A stretch of DNA of 15,090 nt from Nitrospira sp. (GCA_016873575.1 VGWY01000038.1:1-15090), one strand, 5' to 3'. Positions 1-7,662 are shown, counted from the first letter of the stretch. Program-made: numbers and translations. Notes: generated by a model not told the origin, from the sequence alone.

Positions 1-40
1 TGAAGAGGCAAAAAAGATTCTAAAAGGACTGAGCCAGTAA
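1..40 (+). CDS. C-terminal end of an upstream gene (partial)
   Basis: An open frame entering from the left edge (codons from position 2) ends with residues EEAKKILKGLSQ and a TAA at 38-40, only 7 bp before the next start codon. The same strand and close spacing suggest it belongs to the same operon as the sugar transferase that follows. The tail is lysine-rich and probably helical. Too little is left to name a family. Confidence 0.5.
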   Translation, partial: EEAKKILKGLSQ

Positions 41-47
41 GGGTGTT

Positions 48-1439
48 ATGTTAAGACTCTTCAGACATTACATATCGCTAAGGTTACTTGCCCTCTTTAT
101 TGGTGATATAACGGTCATTATCCTTTCAGTCGTTACTGCAATAAGGGTAAGGTTTTTAACTGGTAACTTAGAGTCTATCATGATTCATGAGATGTCTTTG
201 ACAAAGATGATTGTCTTTGTGTCTCCGTTCATATGTTCCCTCTTTCTTATGGACCTTTACCGTCTGAATGGGAAAAGGGGAAGAAAAGAACTGTTTACAA
301 GGATCCTATTTTCTCTCTTTCTTACATTACCGGTTCTGGCGACCATGTATTACTTCCTGCCCTATGTCATGTTTGGAAGGGGAATATTTCTCCTTTCTTT
401 TATTTCTGCTGCTATTGGCCTTACACTCTGGCGTTTTTTTATGGAATACTTCTCTGAATTTCCCGTTGCTATCAAAAAGGTACTGATACTTGGTACAGGA
501 CCTCTCGCGAAAAGTCTCGGAGACCTTGTAACAAATGGTACTCTTAAGGTTTATAACCTCTCTGGTTTTATTTATTGCGCAAATGAACCTCTCTTTGTTC
601 CCTTATCACAGGTGCTCGGAAGGGTGGATAATCTCACACGGATCGTAGAAAGGGAAGATGTAAAGAAGATAGTGGTATCCCTCAATGAAAGAAGAGGGGT
701 TTTCCCCTTACAGACACTCCTTGACTGTAAATTAAGGGGTATAGAGGTTGTGGATGCCCCTACATTTTATGAGCAGCTTACCGGAAAGCTGCTCATAGAA
801 GAGACAAAGCCGAGCTGGTTTATCTTCTCTGACGGTTTCAAGGAATCAGTTTTTTATAAATCCGTAAAGAGGGTTTTTGACATAATCTTTTCATTCTCTG
901 GACTTATAATCCTTTCTCCGATTTTGTTGATTGTTGCAACAATTATTAAACTCGACTCAAAGGGACCGATATTTTTAAAACAGGAAAGGGTAGGAGAAAA
1001 TGAGAAAAAATTCATTGTCTATAAATTCAGGACAATGGTCAATAATGCAGAAAAGGATACAGGACCTGTATGGGCACAGTGTAAAGACAAACGTGTCACC
1101 AGGATTGGAAAAATCCTGAGAAAGACCAGATTTGACGAAATTCCTCAGATGATAAATGTATTAAAAGGGGAGATGAGTTTTGTAGGGCCAAGACCTGAAA
1201 GAGAATTTTTCATCAATGAGCTCAAGAAACAGATTCCTTACTACTCAAATCGTCATTCTGTAAAGCCAGGGATAACGGGCTGGGCACAGGTACGTTATGC
1301 TTACGGTTCATCCGTAGAGGATGCAATCGAAAAACTGCGATATGAGCTTTATTATATTAAAAATATGTCTCTATTCCTCGATATACTGATAGTCATTGAA
1401 ACAATCAGAGTAATACTCTTTGGTAAAGGAGCAAGGTAA
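48..1439 (+). CDS. Polyprenyl-phosphate sugar-phosphate transferase, XrtA/PEP-CTERM type (initiating enzyme)
   Basis: This membrane enzyme should transfer a sugar phosphate from a nucleotide sugar to undecaprenyl phosphate, starting the repeat unit on the inner face of the inner membrane. The 463 residues show about four hydrophobic N-terminal segments (roughly 12-32, 52-70, 83-107, 110-130). A nucleotide-binding-like domain follows (about 143-240; VLILGTG at 145-151). The C-terminal bacterial sugar transferase domain runs from about 271. It contains KRVFDII (274-280), a membrane segment (281-300), KFRTM (326-330), RFDEIPQ with the Asp-Glu catalytic dyad at 363-364, FVGPRPERE (378-386) and KPGITGWAQV (406-415). 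Length and layout match the TIGR03013 family (EpsB-like transferases of exosortase loci). The start has AAGGG at 39-43 just upstream. The sugar used cannot be read from the sequence. Confidence 0.93.
   Translation: MLRLFRHYISLRLLALFIGDITVIILSVVTAIRVRFLTGNLESIMIHEMSLTKMIVFVSPFICSLFLMDLYRLNGKRGRKELFTRILFSLFLTLPVLATMYYFLPYVMFGRGIFLLSFISAAIGLTLWRFFMEYFSEFPVAIKKVLILGTGPLAKSLGDLVTNGTLKVYNLSGFIYCANEPLFVPLSQVLGRVDNLTRIVEREDVKKIVVSLNERRGVFPLQTLLDCKLRGIEVVDAPTFYEQLTGKLLIEETKPSWFIFSDGFKESVFYKSVKRVFDIIFSFSGLIILSPILLIVATIIKLDSKGPIFLKQERVGENEKKFIVYKFRTMVNNAEKDTGPVWAQCKDKRVTRIGKILRKTRFDEIPQMINVLKGEMSFVGPRPEREFFINELKKQIPYYSNRHSVKPGITGWAQVRYAYGSSVEDAIEKLRYELYYIKNMSLFLDILIVIETIRVILFGKGAR
1425..1431 (+). promoter_or_regulatory. 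Ribosome binding site that decides the export-protein start
   Basis: AAAGGAG lies 9 bp before the ATG at 1441, inside the end of the preceding gene. An in-frame ATG at 1420 lies upstream of this site and would add seven residues (MVKEQGK) before the signal peptide. The Shine-Dalgarno position favours 1441. Confidence 0.7.
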
Positions 1440-1440
1440 G

Positions 1441-2289
1441 ATGAAGAATTCAAAATTCAAAATTCAAAATTCAAATTTCAAATATCTATTATTTTTTTTG
1501 ATTATTCCGATTTTAATCATTTGTCAATTCTACGAAATGGCTAACGGTCAGGGATATGTGATTGGAGATGAGGATATGCTCAATATATTAGTCTGGGGCA
1601 GCCCCGAACTAAGCGTTCAGGTGCCTGTAAGGCCTGATGGTATGATCTCCGTTCCCCTTGTAGGAGATGTCAGGGCTACAGGAGCTACACCAAAAGAACT
1701 AAAAGAAACGATAGAAAAAGAACTTGAACGGTTTGTGAAGAGTCCAAATGTAAGTGTAGTAGTAACGGCTGTCAACAGCTTTAAAGTGTATATATTTGGT
1801 GAAGGCGTACCAGGAGGCGCAGTGACTTTGAAGAGGAATACGACAGTTATGCAGTTATTTGCACAGGTCGGCTCTCTTAAAAATGCTGACATTAATAATT
1901 CATATGTTATGAGGGATGGTAGAAAACTGAGGATTGATCTCTATAAACTTGTCGTTAAAGGCGACGTATCTCAGGACATTCCTCTCATGCCTAACGATAT
2001 CATTTTTATTCCTGATAATTTCGAAAAGCGTATCAAAGTTGTAGGAGCCGTAAAAGCTCCGGGTATAATACAATACAAGGAGGGTATGACTGCCCTTGAC
2101 GCTATATTAAATGCTGGCGGCTTCACAGAGTTCGCGAAGCAGAATGATGTGATAATTGTGAGAAAAGAAACTAATGAGGTTAAAAATATAGAGGTGAGGC
2201 TTAAAGATGTCATAAAGGATGGTGATATCAGCAAAGATGTACCTTTGCGGCCTGGAGATATGATAGTAGTTAAAACCGGGATATTTTAG
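1441..2289 (+). CDS. Polysaccharide export protein, Wza/OtnA-like with two SLBB domains
   Basis: This is a periplasmic or outer-membrane export component for the polysaccharide, 282 residues from the chosen start. Residues 15-30 form a hydrophobic signal segment after a basic N-terminus. The polysaccharide export domain begins at YVIGDEDMLNILVWG (39-53) and includes VRPDGMISVPLVGDV (63-77). Two SLBB-type domains follow, about 112-190 (VYIFGEG, PNDIIFIP) and 198-277 (KVVGAVKAPG, RPGDMIVV). This matches export proteins of XrtA loci (TIGR03027-like). Cys28 follows hydrophobic residues (ILIIC) but has Ile at -1, so it is not a good lipobox; lipidation is doubtful. The start codon is one base after the previous stop. 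Odd feature: codons 3-14 are made of 7-bp tandem repeats (see the repeat entry). Confidence 0.92.
   Translation: MKNSKFKIQNSNFKYLLFFLIIPILIICQFYEMANGQGYVIGDEDMLNILVWGSPELSVQVPVRPDGMISVPLVGDVRATGATPKELKETIEKELERFVKSPNVSVVVTAVNSFKVYIFGEGVPGGAVTLKRNTTVMQLFAQVGSLKNADINNSYVMRDGRKLRIDLYKLVVKGDVSQDIPLMPNDIIFIPDNFEKRIKVVGAVKAPGIIQYKEGMTALDAILNAGGFTEFAKQNDVIIVRKETNEVKNIEVRLKDVIKDGDISKDVPLRPGDMIVVKTGIF
1447..1481 (+). repeat. Heptamer tandem repeat AATTCAA in the 5' end of the export gene
   Basis: Four perfect copies of AATTCAA (1447-1474) are followed by one copy with a single mismatch (ATTTCAA, 1475-1481). The tract begins 6 bases after the start codon and encodes the region before the signal-peptide core. 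Because 7 is not a multiple of 3, gaining or losing one unit would shift the frame of the whole gene. Confidence 0.9.
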
Positions 2290-2301
2290 GGGGGGATTTT
2301 T

Positions 2302-3867
2302 ATGCCAGAAGGTAAATCTTCAAATTTTGATCTAAAACAATACTGGTCGACAATACAGAGGAGAAAATATTTAGCCCTTGCCACTGCAATCGCAGTGCTT
2401 TCATTATTCACATGGGGAAGTTTTTTTCTGCCAAAGACCTATGAGGCAAATTCCATAGTCTTTATTGAAAGGAGCCATTTTATCAACCCACTTTTAAAGG
2501 GGGTTGGAGTAACTGGCAACTTAGAAGACAGACTGCGAAATCTTAAATATGGCATTACTACCAGAAACATAATAGAACGGGTTATAAAAAAACTTGGAAT
2601 GGATGCACAGGCAAAAAATCCAAATCAATACGAGGAACTTATAGATAGGATAAGAAAAAACATAGATGTAAAAGTAAAAGGTGTTCATGAAACGGATCTA
2701 TTTATTATTTCATATAGTGGAAAAGAACCGAAAACAGTAAGGGATATAGTCAATACCCTTGTGGGAGAGTACATAGAGGAAAATCTGGGTTACAGAAGGA
2801 CCGATGTACATGATACACATGAGTTTATACAAAGTCAGCTTATGGAATACAAGAAAAAACTCGAAGAATCTGATTCTGTCATTACTGAATTCAGGAAGAA
2901 GAATCCACATCTGATTCCACAGAGTGAAAATGCGCTTTTTGAAAAAATAGAAGGCTTCCAGAAGGCAAAAACAGAAGCAGACATCAGGTTGAAAGAACTC
3001 GTCATGATGAGGGATAATCTCCAGAGGCAGTTGACAAATGAAAAAGAACTTACTGTTGCCTTCGTCACAAAGGATGACTCACCCCAGCAAGCAAGGTTAA
3101 CCCATCTGAACAACCAGCTTTCGCTTCTCATGACGAGATACACAGAGGACTATCCCGAGGTAGTAAAGGTAAAGAGAGAGATAGAGGAGCTGAAGAAAAG
3201 GATAGCCCAGGCAAAAGATGCACCAGGTGACGGGGCAGGCTCTCAGACATCTATGATGAATCCTATTTACCAGCAGTTAAGGGAACAGCTAACAACGACA
3301 AGTGCCGAGATTGAATCTCTAAAGGGAAGGTCATCAGAACTTTCAAGGCAACAACAGGCTGCACAGGGGATATTAGGACGTATGCCTAAGGAACAGGAGG
3401 AATGGGCAAGGATTCAAAGGGATAGAAATGTATTTCAGAAAATCTACGATGAGCTTTTACAGAAACTTGAAAGTGCTAGACTTTCTAAAGACCTCGAGCT
3501 GACTGACAAGACCACAACTTTCAGGGTTGTAGATCCGGCTGTCCTTCCACTTTTACCAGTTAAACCTGACAGGATTGTGATGATATTATTAGGAATAGTT
3601 TTAGGTGTTGGCGCAGGAATAGGTGCCGTCTTCGGCTTTGAATATCTTGACCATTCTTTCAAAGACAGTACTTCTATAGAAGCACGATTAAAATTACCTG
3701 TACTTGTCACAATTCCAAAAATAGTTACAGAGGAAGATGAACTTTCTGAGAAAAAACTCAACAAAAAGGTTTTCACTGCTGCCGGTGCTTATCTTTTTGT
3801 TATTATTTTGTTGCTGGTTAAAGAAGTTCTCTTTAGATATAAGGGAATTAGTATTATTAAATTTTAG
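2302..3867 (+). CDS. Chain-length determinant / polysaccharide co-polymerase, Wzz-like (XrtA type)
   Basis: This inner-membrane protein should control polymer length and couple synthesis to export with the tyrosine kinase downstream. The 521 residues begin with a Wzz domain: LKQYWSTIQRRK (11-22), a membrane helix (about 24-43) and KTYEANSIVFIERS (45-58). A long periplasmic part, largely coiled coil (about 175-400), follows. The Wzz-type closing motif is VVDPAVLPLLPVKPDR (409-424), with a second helix at about 425-446. A third hydrophobic stretch (about 491-509) lies near the C-terminus after an acidic linker. Layout and length agree with TIGR03007 proteins. The ribosome site is a purine run with seven consecutive G residues (2289-2295) that overlaps the previous stop codon. 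Confidence 0.92.
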   Translation: MPEGKSSNFDLKQYWSTIQRRKYLALATAIAVLSLFTWGSFFLPKTYEANSIVFIERSHFINPLLKGVGVTGNLEDRLRNLKYGITTRNIIERVIKKLGMDAQAKNPNQYEELIDRIRKNIDVKVKGVHETDLFIISYSGKEPKTVRDIVNTLVGEYIEENLGYRRTDVHDTHEFIQSQLMEYKKKLEESDSVITEFRKKNPHLIPQSENALFEKIEGFQKAKTEADIRLKELVMMRDNLQRQLTNEKELTVAFVTKDDSPQQARLTHLNNQLSLLMTRYTEDYPEVVKVKREIEELKKRIAQAKDAPGDGAGSQTSMMNPIYQQLREQLTTTSAEIESLKGRSSELSRQQQAAQGILGRMPKEQEEWARIQRDRNVFQKIYDELLQKLESARLSKDLELTDKTTTFRVVDPAVLPLLPVKPDRIVMILLGIVLGVGAGIGAVFGFEYLDHSFKDSTSIEARLKLPVLVTIPKIVTEEDELSEKKLNKKVFTAAGAYLFVIILLLVKEVLFRYKGISIIKF

Positions 3868-3881
3868 GTGGAGGAATTTTA

Positions 3882-4772
3882 ATGAGCAGAATAGAGCAGG
3901 CATTAGAAAAGGCTGTAAAAATGAGGGAAACGGTAAAAGATACTGCCCCTGTAGAAGCAGATACAGGTGTTAGTCAGCCCCCTTTGCCAAAGTTTGAGGT
4001 TGGAGAGCCTATAATTGATATAAAAGCTATAAATAGACATTTAGTCTCTATAACAGATCCTTATTCCTCTACGGCTGAACAATATAAGAAACTGCGCGTA
4101 AGGATTCTCAACGCTACCAAAAACGATTTCCTTAACACCATAATGGTTACAAGCTCTGATGTCAGCGAGGGGAAAACTGTAACAGCAATAAACCTTGCAA
4201 TAGCTATTGCAAAAGAGATTGATCATACAGTTCTTCTTGTAGATACTGATTTAAGAAATCCTACCATACACAAATATTTTGGTATTGAAGCAAAATATGG
4301 CCTTAGTGATTATCTTACCGATAAGGTAAAGCTCTCAGATATATTCATTAAGACTGGCATAGGGAAACTTGTATTTTTGCCTGGAGGAGAACCACCGGAA
4401 AATCCAGCAGAACTAATCTCATCTGACAAAATGAAAAGGCTCGTACAGGAATTAAAATTAAGGTACAAAGACAGATACATAATCTTTGATTCATCACCGG
4501 TACTTGTTGCAGCAGATTCCCTTTCGCTTGGCGGTTACATGGATGGTATAGTTTTTGTAATCCAGGCAGTCCGTACATCTGAGAATACTGTAGAACAGGC
4601 GATTTCTCTCATGAAGGGTATAAATATCCTCGGTATTGTGTTCAATAATGTTCCCCATGATCTTGCAAAGAGCGTTTACCCATCATACTATTACCATTAC
4701 GGATATGGGAAAGAAGGATATTTTAAAAAGCCGAAAAGTGAAGACAAAGGGAATGCTGAAAAAAAATCCTAA
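3882..4772 (+). CDS. BY-type tyrosine autokinase of exopolysaccharide locus
   Basis: This cytoplasmic bacterial tyrosine kinase should regulate chain length by ATP-dependent autophosphorylation, working with the Wzz-like protein encoded just upstream. The 296 residues begin MSRIEQALEKA, as in TIGR03018 proteins. They contain a Walker A-like loop SSDVSEGKTV (91-100), Walker A' LLVDTDLRNP (118-127) and Walker B YIIFDSSPV (199-207). A C-terminal tyrosine cluster with Tyr at 266, 269, 270, 271, 273, 275 and 280 is the expected phosphorylation tail. In the P-loop the usual GEGKT is SEGKT (Ser95), a mild departure. A good ribosome site (GGAGG) precedes the ATG. The 3' end overlaps the next gene by 20 bp. 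The kinase domain lacks membrane helices, as in split Wzc/CapAB-type systems. Confidence 0.92.
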   Translation: MSRIEQALEKAVKMRETVKDTAPVEADTGVSQPPLPKFEVGEPIIDIKAINRHLVSITDPYSSTAEQYKKLRVRILNATKNDFLNTIMVTSSDVSEGKTVTAINLAIAIAKEIDHTVLLVDTDLRNPTIHKYFGIEAKYGLSDYLTDKVKLSDIFIKTGIGKLVFLPGGEPPENPAELISSDKMKRLVQELKLRYKDRYIIFDSSPVLVAADSLSLGGYMDGIVFVIQAVRTSENTVEQAISLMKGINILGIVFNNVPHDLAKSVYPSYYYHYGYGKEGYFKKPKSEDKGNAEKKS

Positions 4773-6003
4773 CGCTATCTGGATTTTATCAATAGCCACA
4801 CTTCTTTACATCATTTTTAATCTCTCAGAATCGGAAGGGGCTGAATTTTCACTCAATCCTTCCATTGTCGTAAGGGAGGAGTATGACGATAATATTTATC
4901 TTAGGAAAGATAACAGGGTTGACGATTATATAACCAGGGTTATGCCTTCTGTAAGCCTTTATTACAGAACACCCATATTGGATTTTACCTCGGATTATAC
5001 GCTTAACTGGTGGTACTACTCAAAAAGGGGGGAAAGTGACACATCCCACAGTCTGACCCTGATATCAAAAATTAATATGATAAAGAATTTCCTCTATCTT
5101 GATATCTCAGATACTTATACAAGTGTAGTACTGGAGACAAGGGAACCTTCTACAGAAAGTAATCTCGAGAGAAACAGGACAGACTCAAATACACTCAATA
5201 TATCTCCATACATGAGATATGCAATCAGCGCTTCAAATACCTTTTCTGCTGGTTATAGATATACAAACATCTGGTATGAAAGAGATGGCACCGATAGGCA
5301 GATGCATACAGGCTTTGCAAATATAAGACATGTATTCAGTTCCATGCTTAATGCCTCACTGGGAGGAGAATATACGGCTGACAGGCCTTATACAGAGCAC
5401 AAGAATGACCAGAATAATGATCAAACAGCCTTATTTTTCGGAGTATCCTATAGCACAAGTCCAAAAACAGTATTGGATGGAACAGTAGGTTACCGATGGA
5501 TTAATTATTTCCATGGTCGAGATGAAGATAGCATTTTCTATAAGACGGGACTAAGCTACCGTTTTTCTGAAGCAGGACAGATTGAAGCGAGATTTAGCAG
5601 TTCATTTACGAACTCACCACTCTATGGCTTAATAAAAAGCCAGACAGAAAATCTATCTGTAAAGTATGGCAGGGCATTGTCAGTAAATGGAAATATGTTC
5701 CATCGGAAGGAAAAATACTCCGAGGTGGAACGTAAAGATGATGCCATTGGCGGATCAATTGGCTTTGAATACAAACCTACCTTCAGGCTGACACTCAGTA
5801 TTTCAGGAAGGCACGAGCAGGATAAATTCCTTCCCGAGGGAGAGAGGAAAAAATTATATGGCGCTTCCGGGGGTATCAATTATCGTCTAACTGATAAGAC
5901 AACCGTTAGCACAAGTTATACCTATACGAAGGAAGACTATAAGAAAAGTATGAGCGATTACATAGATAATTTTGTAATGGCCCAGATTAGAACATCACTG
6001 TGA
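4753..6003 (+). CDS. Outer-membrane beta-barrel protein, TIGR03016-like (XrtA system)
   Basis: A predicted outer-membrane barrel, probably taking part in polymer passage or anchoring; its exact role is not known. From the chosen ATG it has 416 residues. MLKKNPNAIWILSIATLLYI forms a signal peptide, with likely cleavage after SESEGA (25-30). The mature start reads EFSLNPSIVVREEYDDNIYL, resembling the NP-[x]-EEYDDN opening of TIGR03016 proteins. The rest is alternating polar and aromatic residues with many short strands ending in YR, SYTY and similar, typical of barrels, and no conserved enzyme motif. Longer in-frame starts exist at 4636 and 4705, but they would put 16-39 hydrophilic residues before the signal peptide and have no ribosome site. 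The start overlaps the kinase gene by 20 bp, suggesting translational coupling. Confidence 0.85.
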   Translation: MLKKNPNAIWILSIATLLYIIFNLSESEGAEFSLNPSIVVREEYDDNIYLRKDNRVDDYITRVMPSVSLYYRTPILDFTSDYTLNWWYYSKRGESDTSHSLTLISKINMIKNFLYLDISDTYTSVVLETREPSTESNLERNRTDSNTLNISPYMRYAISASNTFSAGYRYTNIWYERDGTDRQMHTGFANIRHVFSSMLNASLGGEYTADRPYTEHKNDQNNDQTALFFGVSYSTSPKTVLDGTVGYRWINYFHGRDEDSIFYKTGLSYRFSEAGQIEARFSSSFTNSPLYGLIKSQTENLSVKYGRALSVNGNMFHRKEKYSEVERKDDAIGGSIGFEYKPTFRLTLSISGRHEQDKFLPEGERKKLYGASGGINYRLTDKTTVSTSYTYTKEDYKKSMSDYIDNFVMAQIRTSL

Positions 6004-6010
6004 GGTAGAT

Positions 6011-7144
6011 ATGTATACATCATTTTTTGGCTTTCAATGCAAACCATTTCAACTGACTCCTGACCCTGAATTTTTGTTTATGAGCAGTGTTCATAAACGA
6101 GCATTGACGTACCTCAATTATGGGATTCAAGATAATGCTGGGTTTATTCTTGTTACAGGTGAAATCGGGGCAGGGAAGACTACCATAATCAGAAGTATGA
6201 TGAAATCGCTCAAGGAAGGTATTAAGCTTGCAAGGATTAACAATACCCGTGTGTCATCTGAGCAGCTCATCTCAATGATCAACGAGGACTTTGGTATTGA
6301 TACAAAAGGCAAGGATAAGACGCAGATGCTGAGTGAGCTTACGAGTTTCCTCATAGATCAATATGCCCAGGGATCACGATCTATGATCATCATAGATGAG
6401 GCACAGAATTTGTCATCTGAGCTCCTCGAAGAGATACGACTTCTTTCCAATCTTGAGACTGACAAGTCCAAACTGCTCCAGATAATACTCGTAGGCCAGC
6501 CGGAACTGAACATAACGCTCAGCAGGCCTGAGCTTGAACAATTGAGACAGCGGATAACAACCAACACACACATCGGCCCCCTCAATAGAGAAGAGACAGA
6601 GGCGTATATAAAGCACAGGCTGAAAGTTGCTGGGAATGAGGATGGTGTGAAGTTCGAAGAAGGAGTTATGGATGCTATTTACGATTTCAGTAAGGGGATA
6701 CCGAGGCTCATTAATATACTGTGTGATTTTGCACTCCTGGCAGCATTTGTGGATGGGAAAAAGACGATTGATATGGAGCTCATCAAGGGTATAATCAGTG
6801 ACTTTGCGAATGAGAGACCTGAAAAGAGAGCTGCTGCTATAAAAATTGAAGAGCCTCCCAAACAGGATGATATATCCAAGAAGATAAGAAAGGCATTATC
6901 AAGTATTCATTTCAGACTCCAGAATCTTGAAACAGCAGTCCAGGGTATAAAGGGATTCATTGGGTTTGATGAAACGAAGAAACTTTTATCCGTCAAAGAT
7001 GCAGAACTCAAGAAAAAAGAGGAAGAACTGCTCAGAAAAGAATATGAGCTTATGGAAAAGGAAGAAGTCCTGAAGAAGAGGGAAGACAATATCAGGTATC
7101 TGTTCGAACAGAATATGAAGGGAATCTCCTCAGAGAGGCTGTAA
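6011..7144 (+). CDS. XrtA-associated AAA ATPase, ExeA/GspA-like
   Basis: A cytoplasmic AAA ATPase of the kind found in nearly every XrtA exopolysaccharide locus (TIGR03015), with an ExeA-like fold; its precise role in assembly is unknown. The 377 residues begin MYTSFFGFQCKPFQLTPDPE, the usual start of this family. They contain Walker A GEIGAGKTT (50-58), Walker B SMIIIDEAQNLS (124-135), sensor 1 IILVGQPEL (158-166) and an arginine-containing box RPELEQLRQRI (172-182). GIPRLINILCD (229-239) is the usual lid motif. The C-terminal ~90 residues depart from the core: a charged linker, then a Lys/Glu-rich coiled coil (about 328-362). This could mediate self-association or binding to another locus protein. 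GAGGT lies 4 bp before the start, and the gene follows the barrel gene by 7 bp. It closes the first operon block. Confidence 0.92.
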   Translation: MYTSFFGFQCKPFQLTPDPEFLFMSSVHKRALTYLNYGIQDNAGFILVTGEIGAGKTTIIRSMMKSLKEGIKLARINNTRVSSEQLISMINEDFGIDTKGKDKTQMLSELTSFLIDQYAQGSRSMIIIDEAQNLSSELLEEIRLLSNLETDKSKLLQIILVGQPELNITLSRPELEQLRQRITTNTHIGPLNREETEAYIKHRLKVAGNEDGVKFEEGVMDAIYDFSKGIPRLINILCDFALLAAFVDGKKTIDMELIKGIISDFANERPEKRAAAIKIEEPPKQDDISKKIRKALSSIHFRLQNLETAVQGIKGFIGFDETKKLLSVKDAELKKKEEELLRKEYELMEKEEVLKKREDNIRYLFEQNMKGISSERL

Positions 7145-7266
7145 ACGAAGCTGAATTCTGGCCTGTAAGCAGGACAGGCGTTTATGAAAAATGTACATTT
7201 CAGTTTTCAACACCATAACAGGTTCATAAAAAAGTACCTGAATGGCGGTAGCCTGTTTACATGAAT

Positions 7267-7309
7267 GCTGGCTGAAAGCTCCGACTCTCAGTCGGAGATG
7301 AAAGCCAGC
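7267..7309. repeat. Nested hairpin with CTCCGACT stem
   Basis: Inner arms CTCCGACT (7279-7286) and AGTCGGAG (7290-7297) close a CTC loop. Outer arms GCTGGCT (7267-7273) and AGCCAGC (7303-7309) are also perfectly complementary. There is no T run after it. The same stem core recurs at 7335-7365. Confidence 0.8.
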
Positions 7310-7334
7310 TATATGAAAATATTTTCCTTGCATG

Positions 7335-7365
7335 GAAGCTCTCCGACTTTTAGTCGGGGAGCTTC
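7335..7365. repeat. Long hairpin, 14-bp stem with CTCCGACT core
   Basis: Arm GAAGCTCTCCGACT (7335-7348) pairs with AGTCGGGGAGCTTC (7352-7365) around a TTT loop. All 14 positions pair, one as a G-T pair. It shares the CTCCGACT/AGTCGG core with the hairpin 26 bp upstream, which suggests one dispersed repeat family in two lengths. The next bases are ACTAAGG, so it is not a typical terminator. Confidence 0.82.
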
Positions 7366-7398
7366 ACTAAGGAGTTCATAAGTAAGGTTATGTTATAT

Positions 7399-7473
7399 GT
7401 CATTCCCGCTTGTCGGGAATCTTTCTGAACGATTCTGGACAAGCCAGAAGGATTGCGGACAAGCCGCAATGAC
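7399..7473. repeat. Three-hairpin element bounded by GTCATT/AATGAC
   Basis: The ends GTCATT (7399-7404) and AATGAC (7468-7473) are inverted copies. Inside are three short hairpins: ATTCCCG/CGGGAAT (7402-7420), TTCTGG/CCAGAA (7433-7449) and ATTGCGG/CCGCAAT (7452-7470). The loops are CTTGT, ACAAG and ACAAG, so the same pentamer recurs in either orientation. Elements with GTCATT...AATGAC ends are common dispersed repeats in several bacterial phyla. Confidence 0.8.
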
Positions 7474-7537
7474 AGAAATCATCAGAAGGATGTGGTTTTA
7501 CTTATGGTCTTATTAATACAAACGCATTAAATGAAGT

Positions 7538-7611
7538 GTCATTGCGAGGAGCAGAGCGACGAAGCAATCTCAAGTGAATGAGATTGCCACGCCCTTCGGG
7601 CTCGCAATGAC
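7538..7611. repeat. Cloverleaf-like dispersed repeat, GTCATTGCGAG ends
   Basis: Perfect 11-bp inverted ends GTCATTGCGAG (7538-7548) and CTCGCAATGAC (7601-7611) enclose a hairpin GCAATCTC/GAGATTGC (7564-7571, 7580-7587) and a small one GCCC/GGGC (7591-7601, sharing its last base with the outer arm). The interior GGAGCAGAGCGACGAAGCAATCT is a well-known type of dispersed palindromic repeat found in many environmental genomes. It has no anticodon-arm or CCA features of a tRNA. Confidence 0.85.
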
Positions 7612-7662
7612 AATGTAACAGCACTTAGTGCGTTGACTATAGTAAATGTTTACAATTTCAAA

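Noticed and set aside
4636..4752. Longer N-terminus of the barrel protein (39 extra residues)
   Set aside because: It would place a hydrophilic stretch ahead of a clear signal peptide and lies wholly within the kinase gene without a ribosome site.
7130..7333. 67-codon open frame on the minus strand across the intergenic stretch
   Set aside because: It runs through the hairpin repeats, overlaps the ATPase 3' end, has no ribosome site and no recognisable protein pattern; a chance frame.
7335..7365. Intrinsic terminator of the export operon
   Set aside because: The stem is strong, but neither strand has a T run after it; it is better described as a palindromic repeat.
7538..7611. tRNA-like cloverleaf
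   Set aside because: Stem lengths, loop sizes and missing T-loop and anticodon features do not fit a tRNA; the perfect 11-bp ends fit a dispersed palindromic repeat.
7633..7656. Promoter TTGACT with TACAAT
   Set aside because: The spacing is only 12 bp, too short for a standard sigma-70 promoter; the TTGAGA/TAAAAT pair downstream is better placed.
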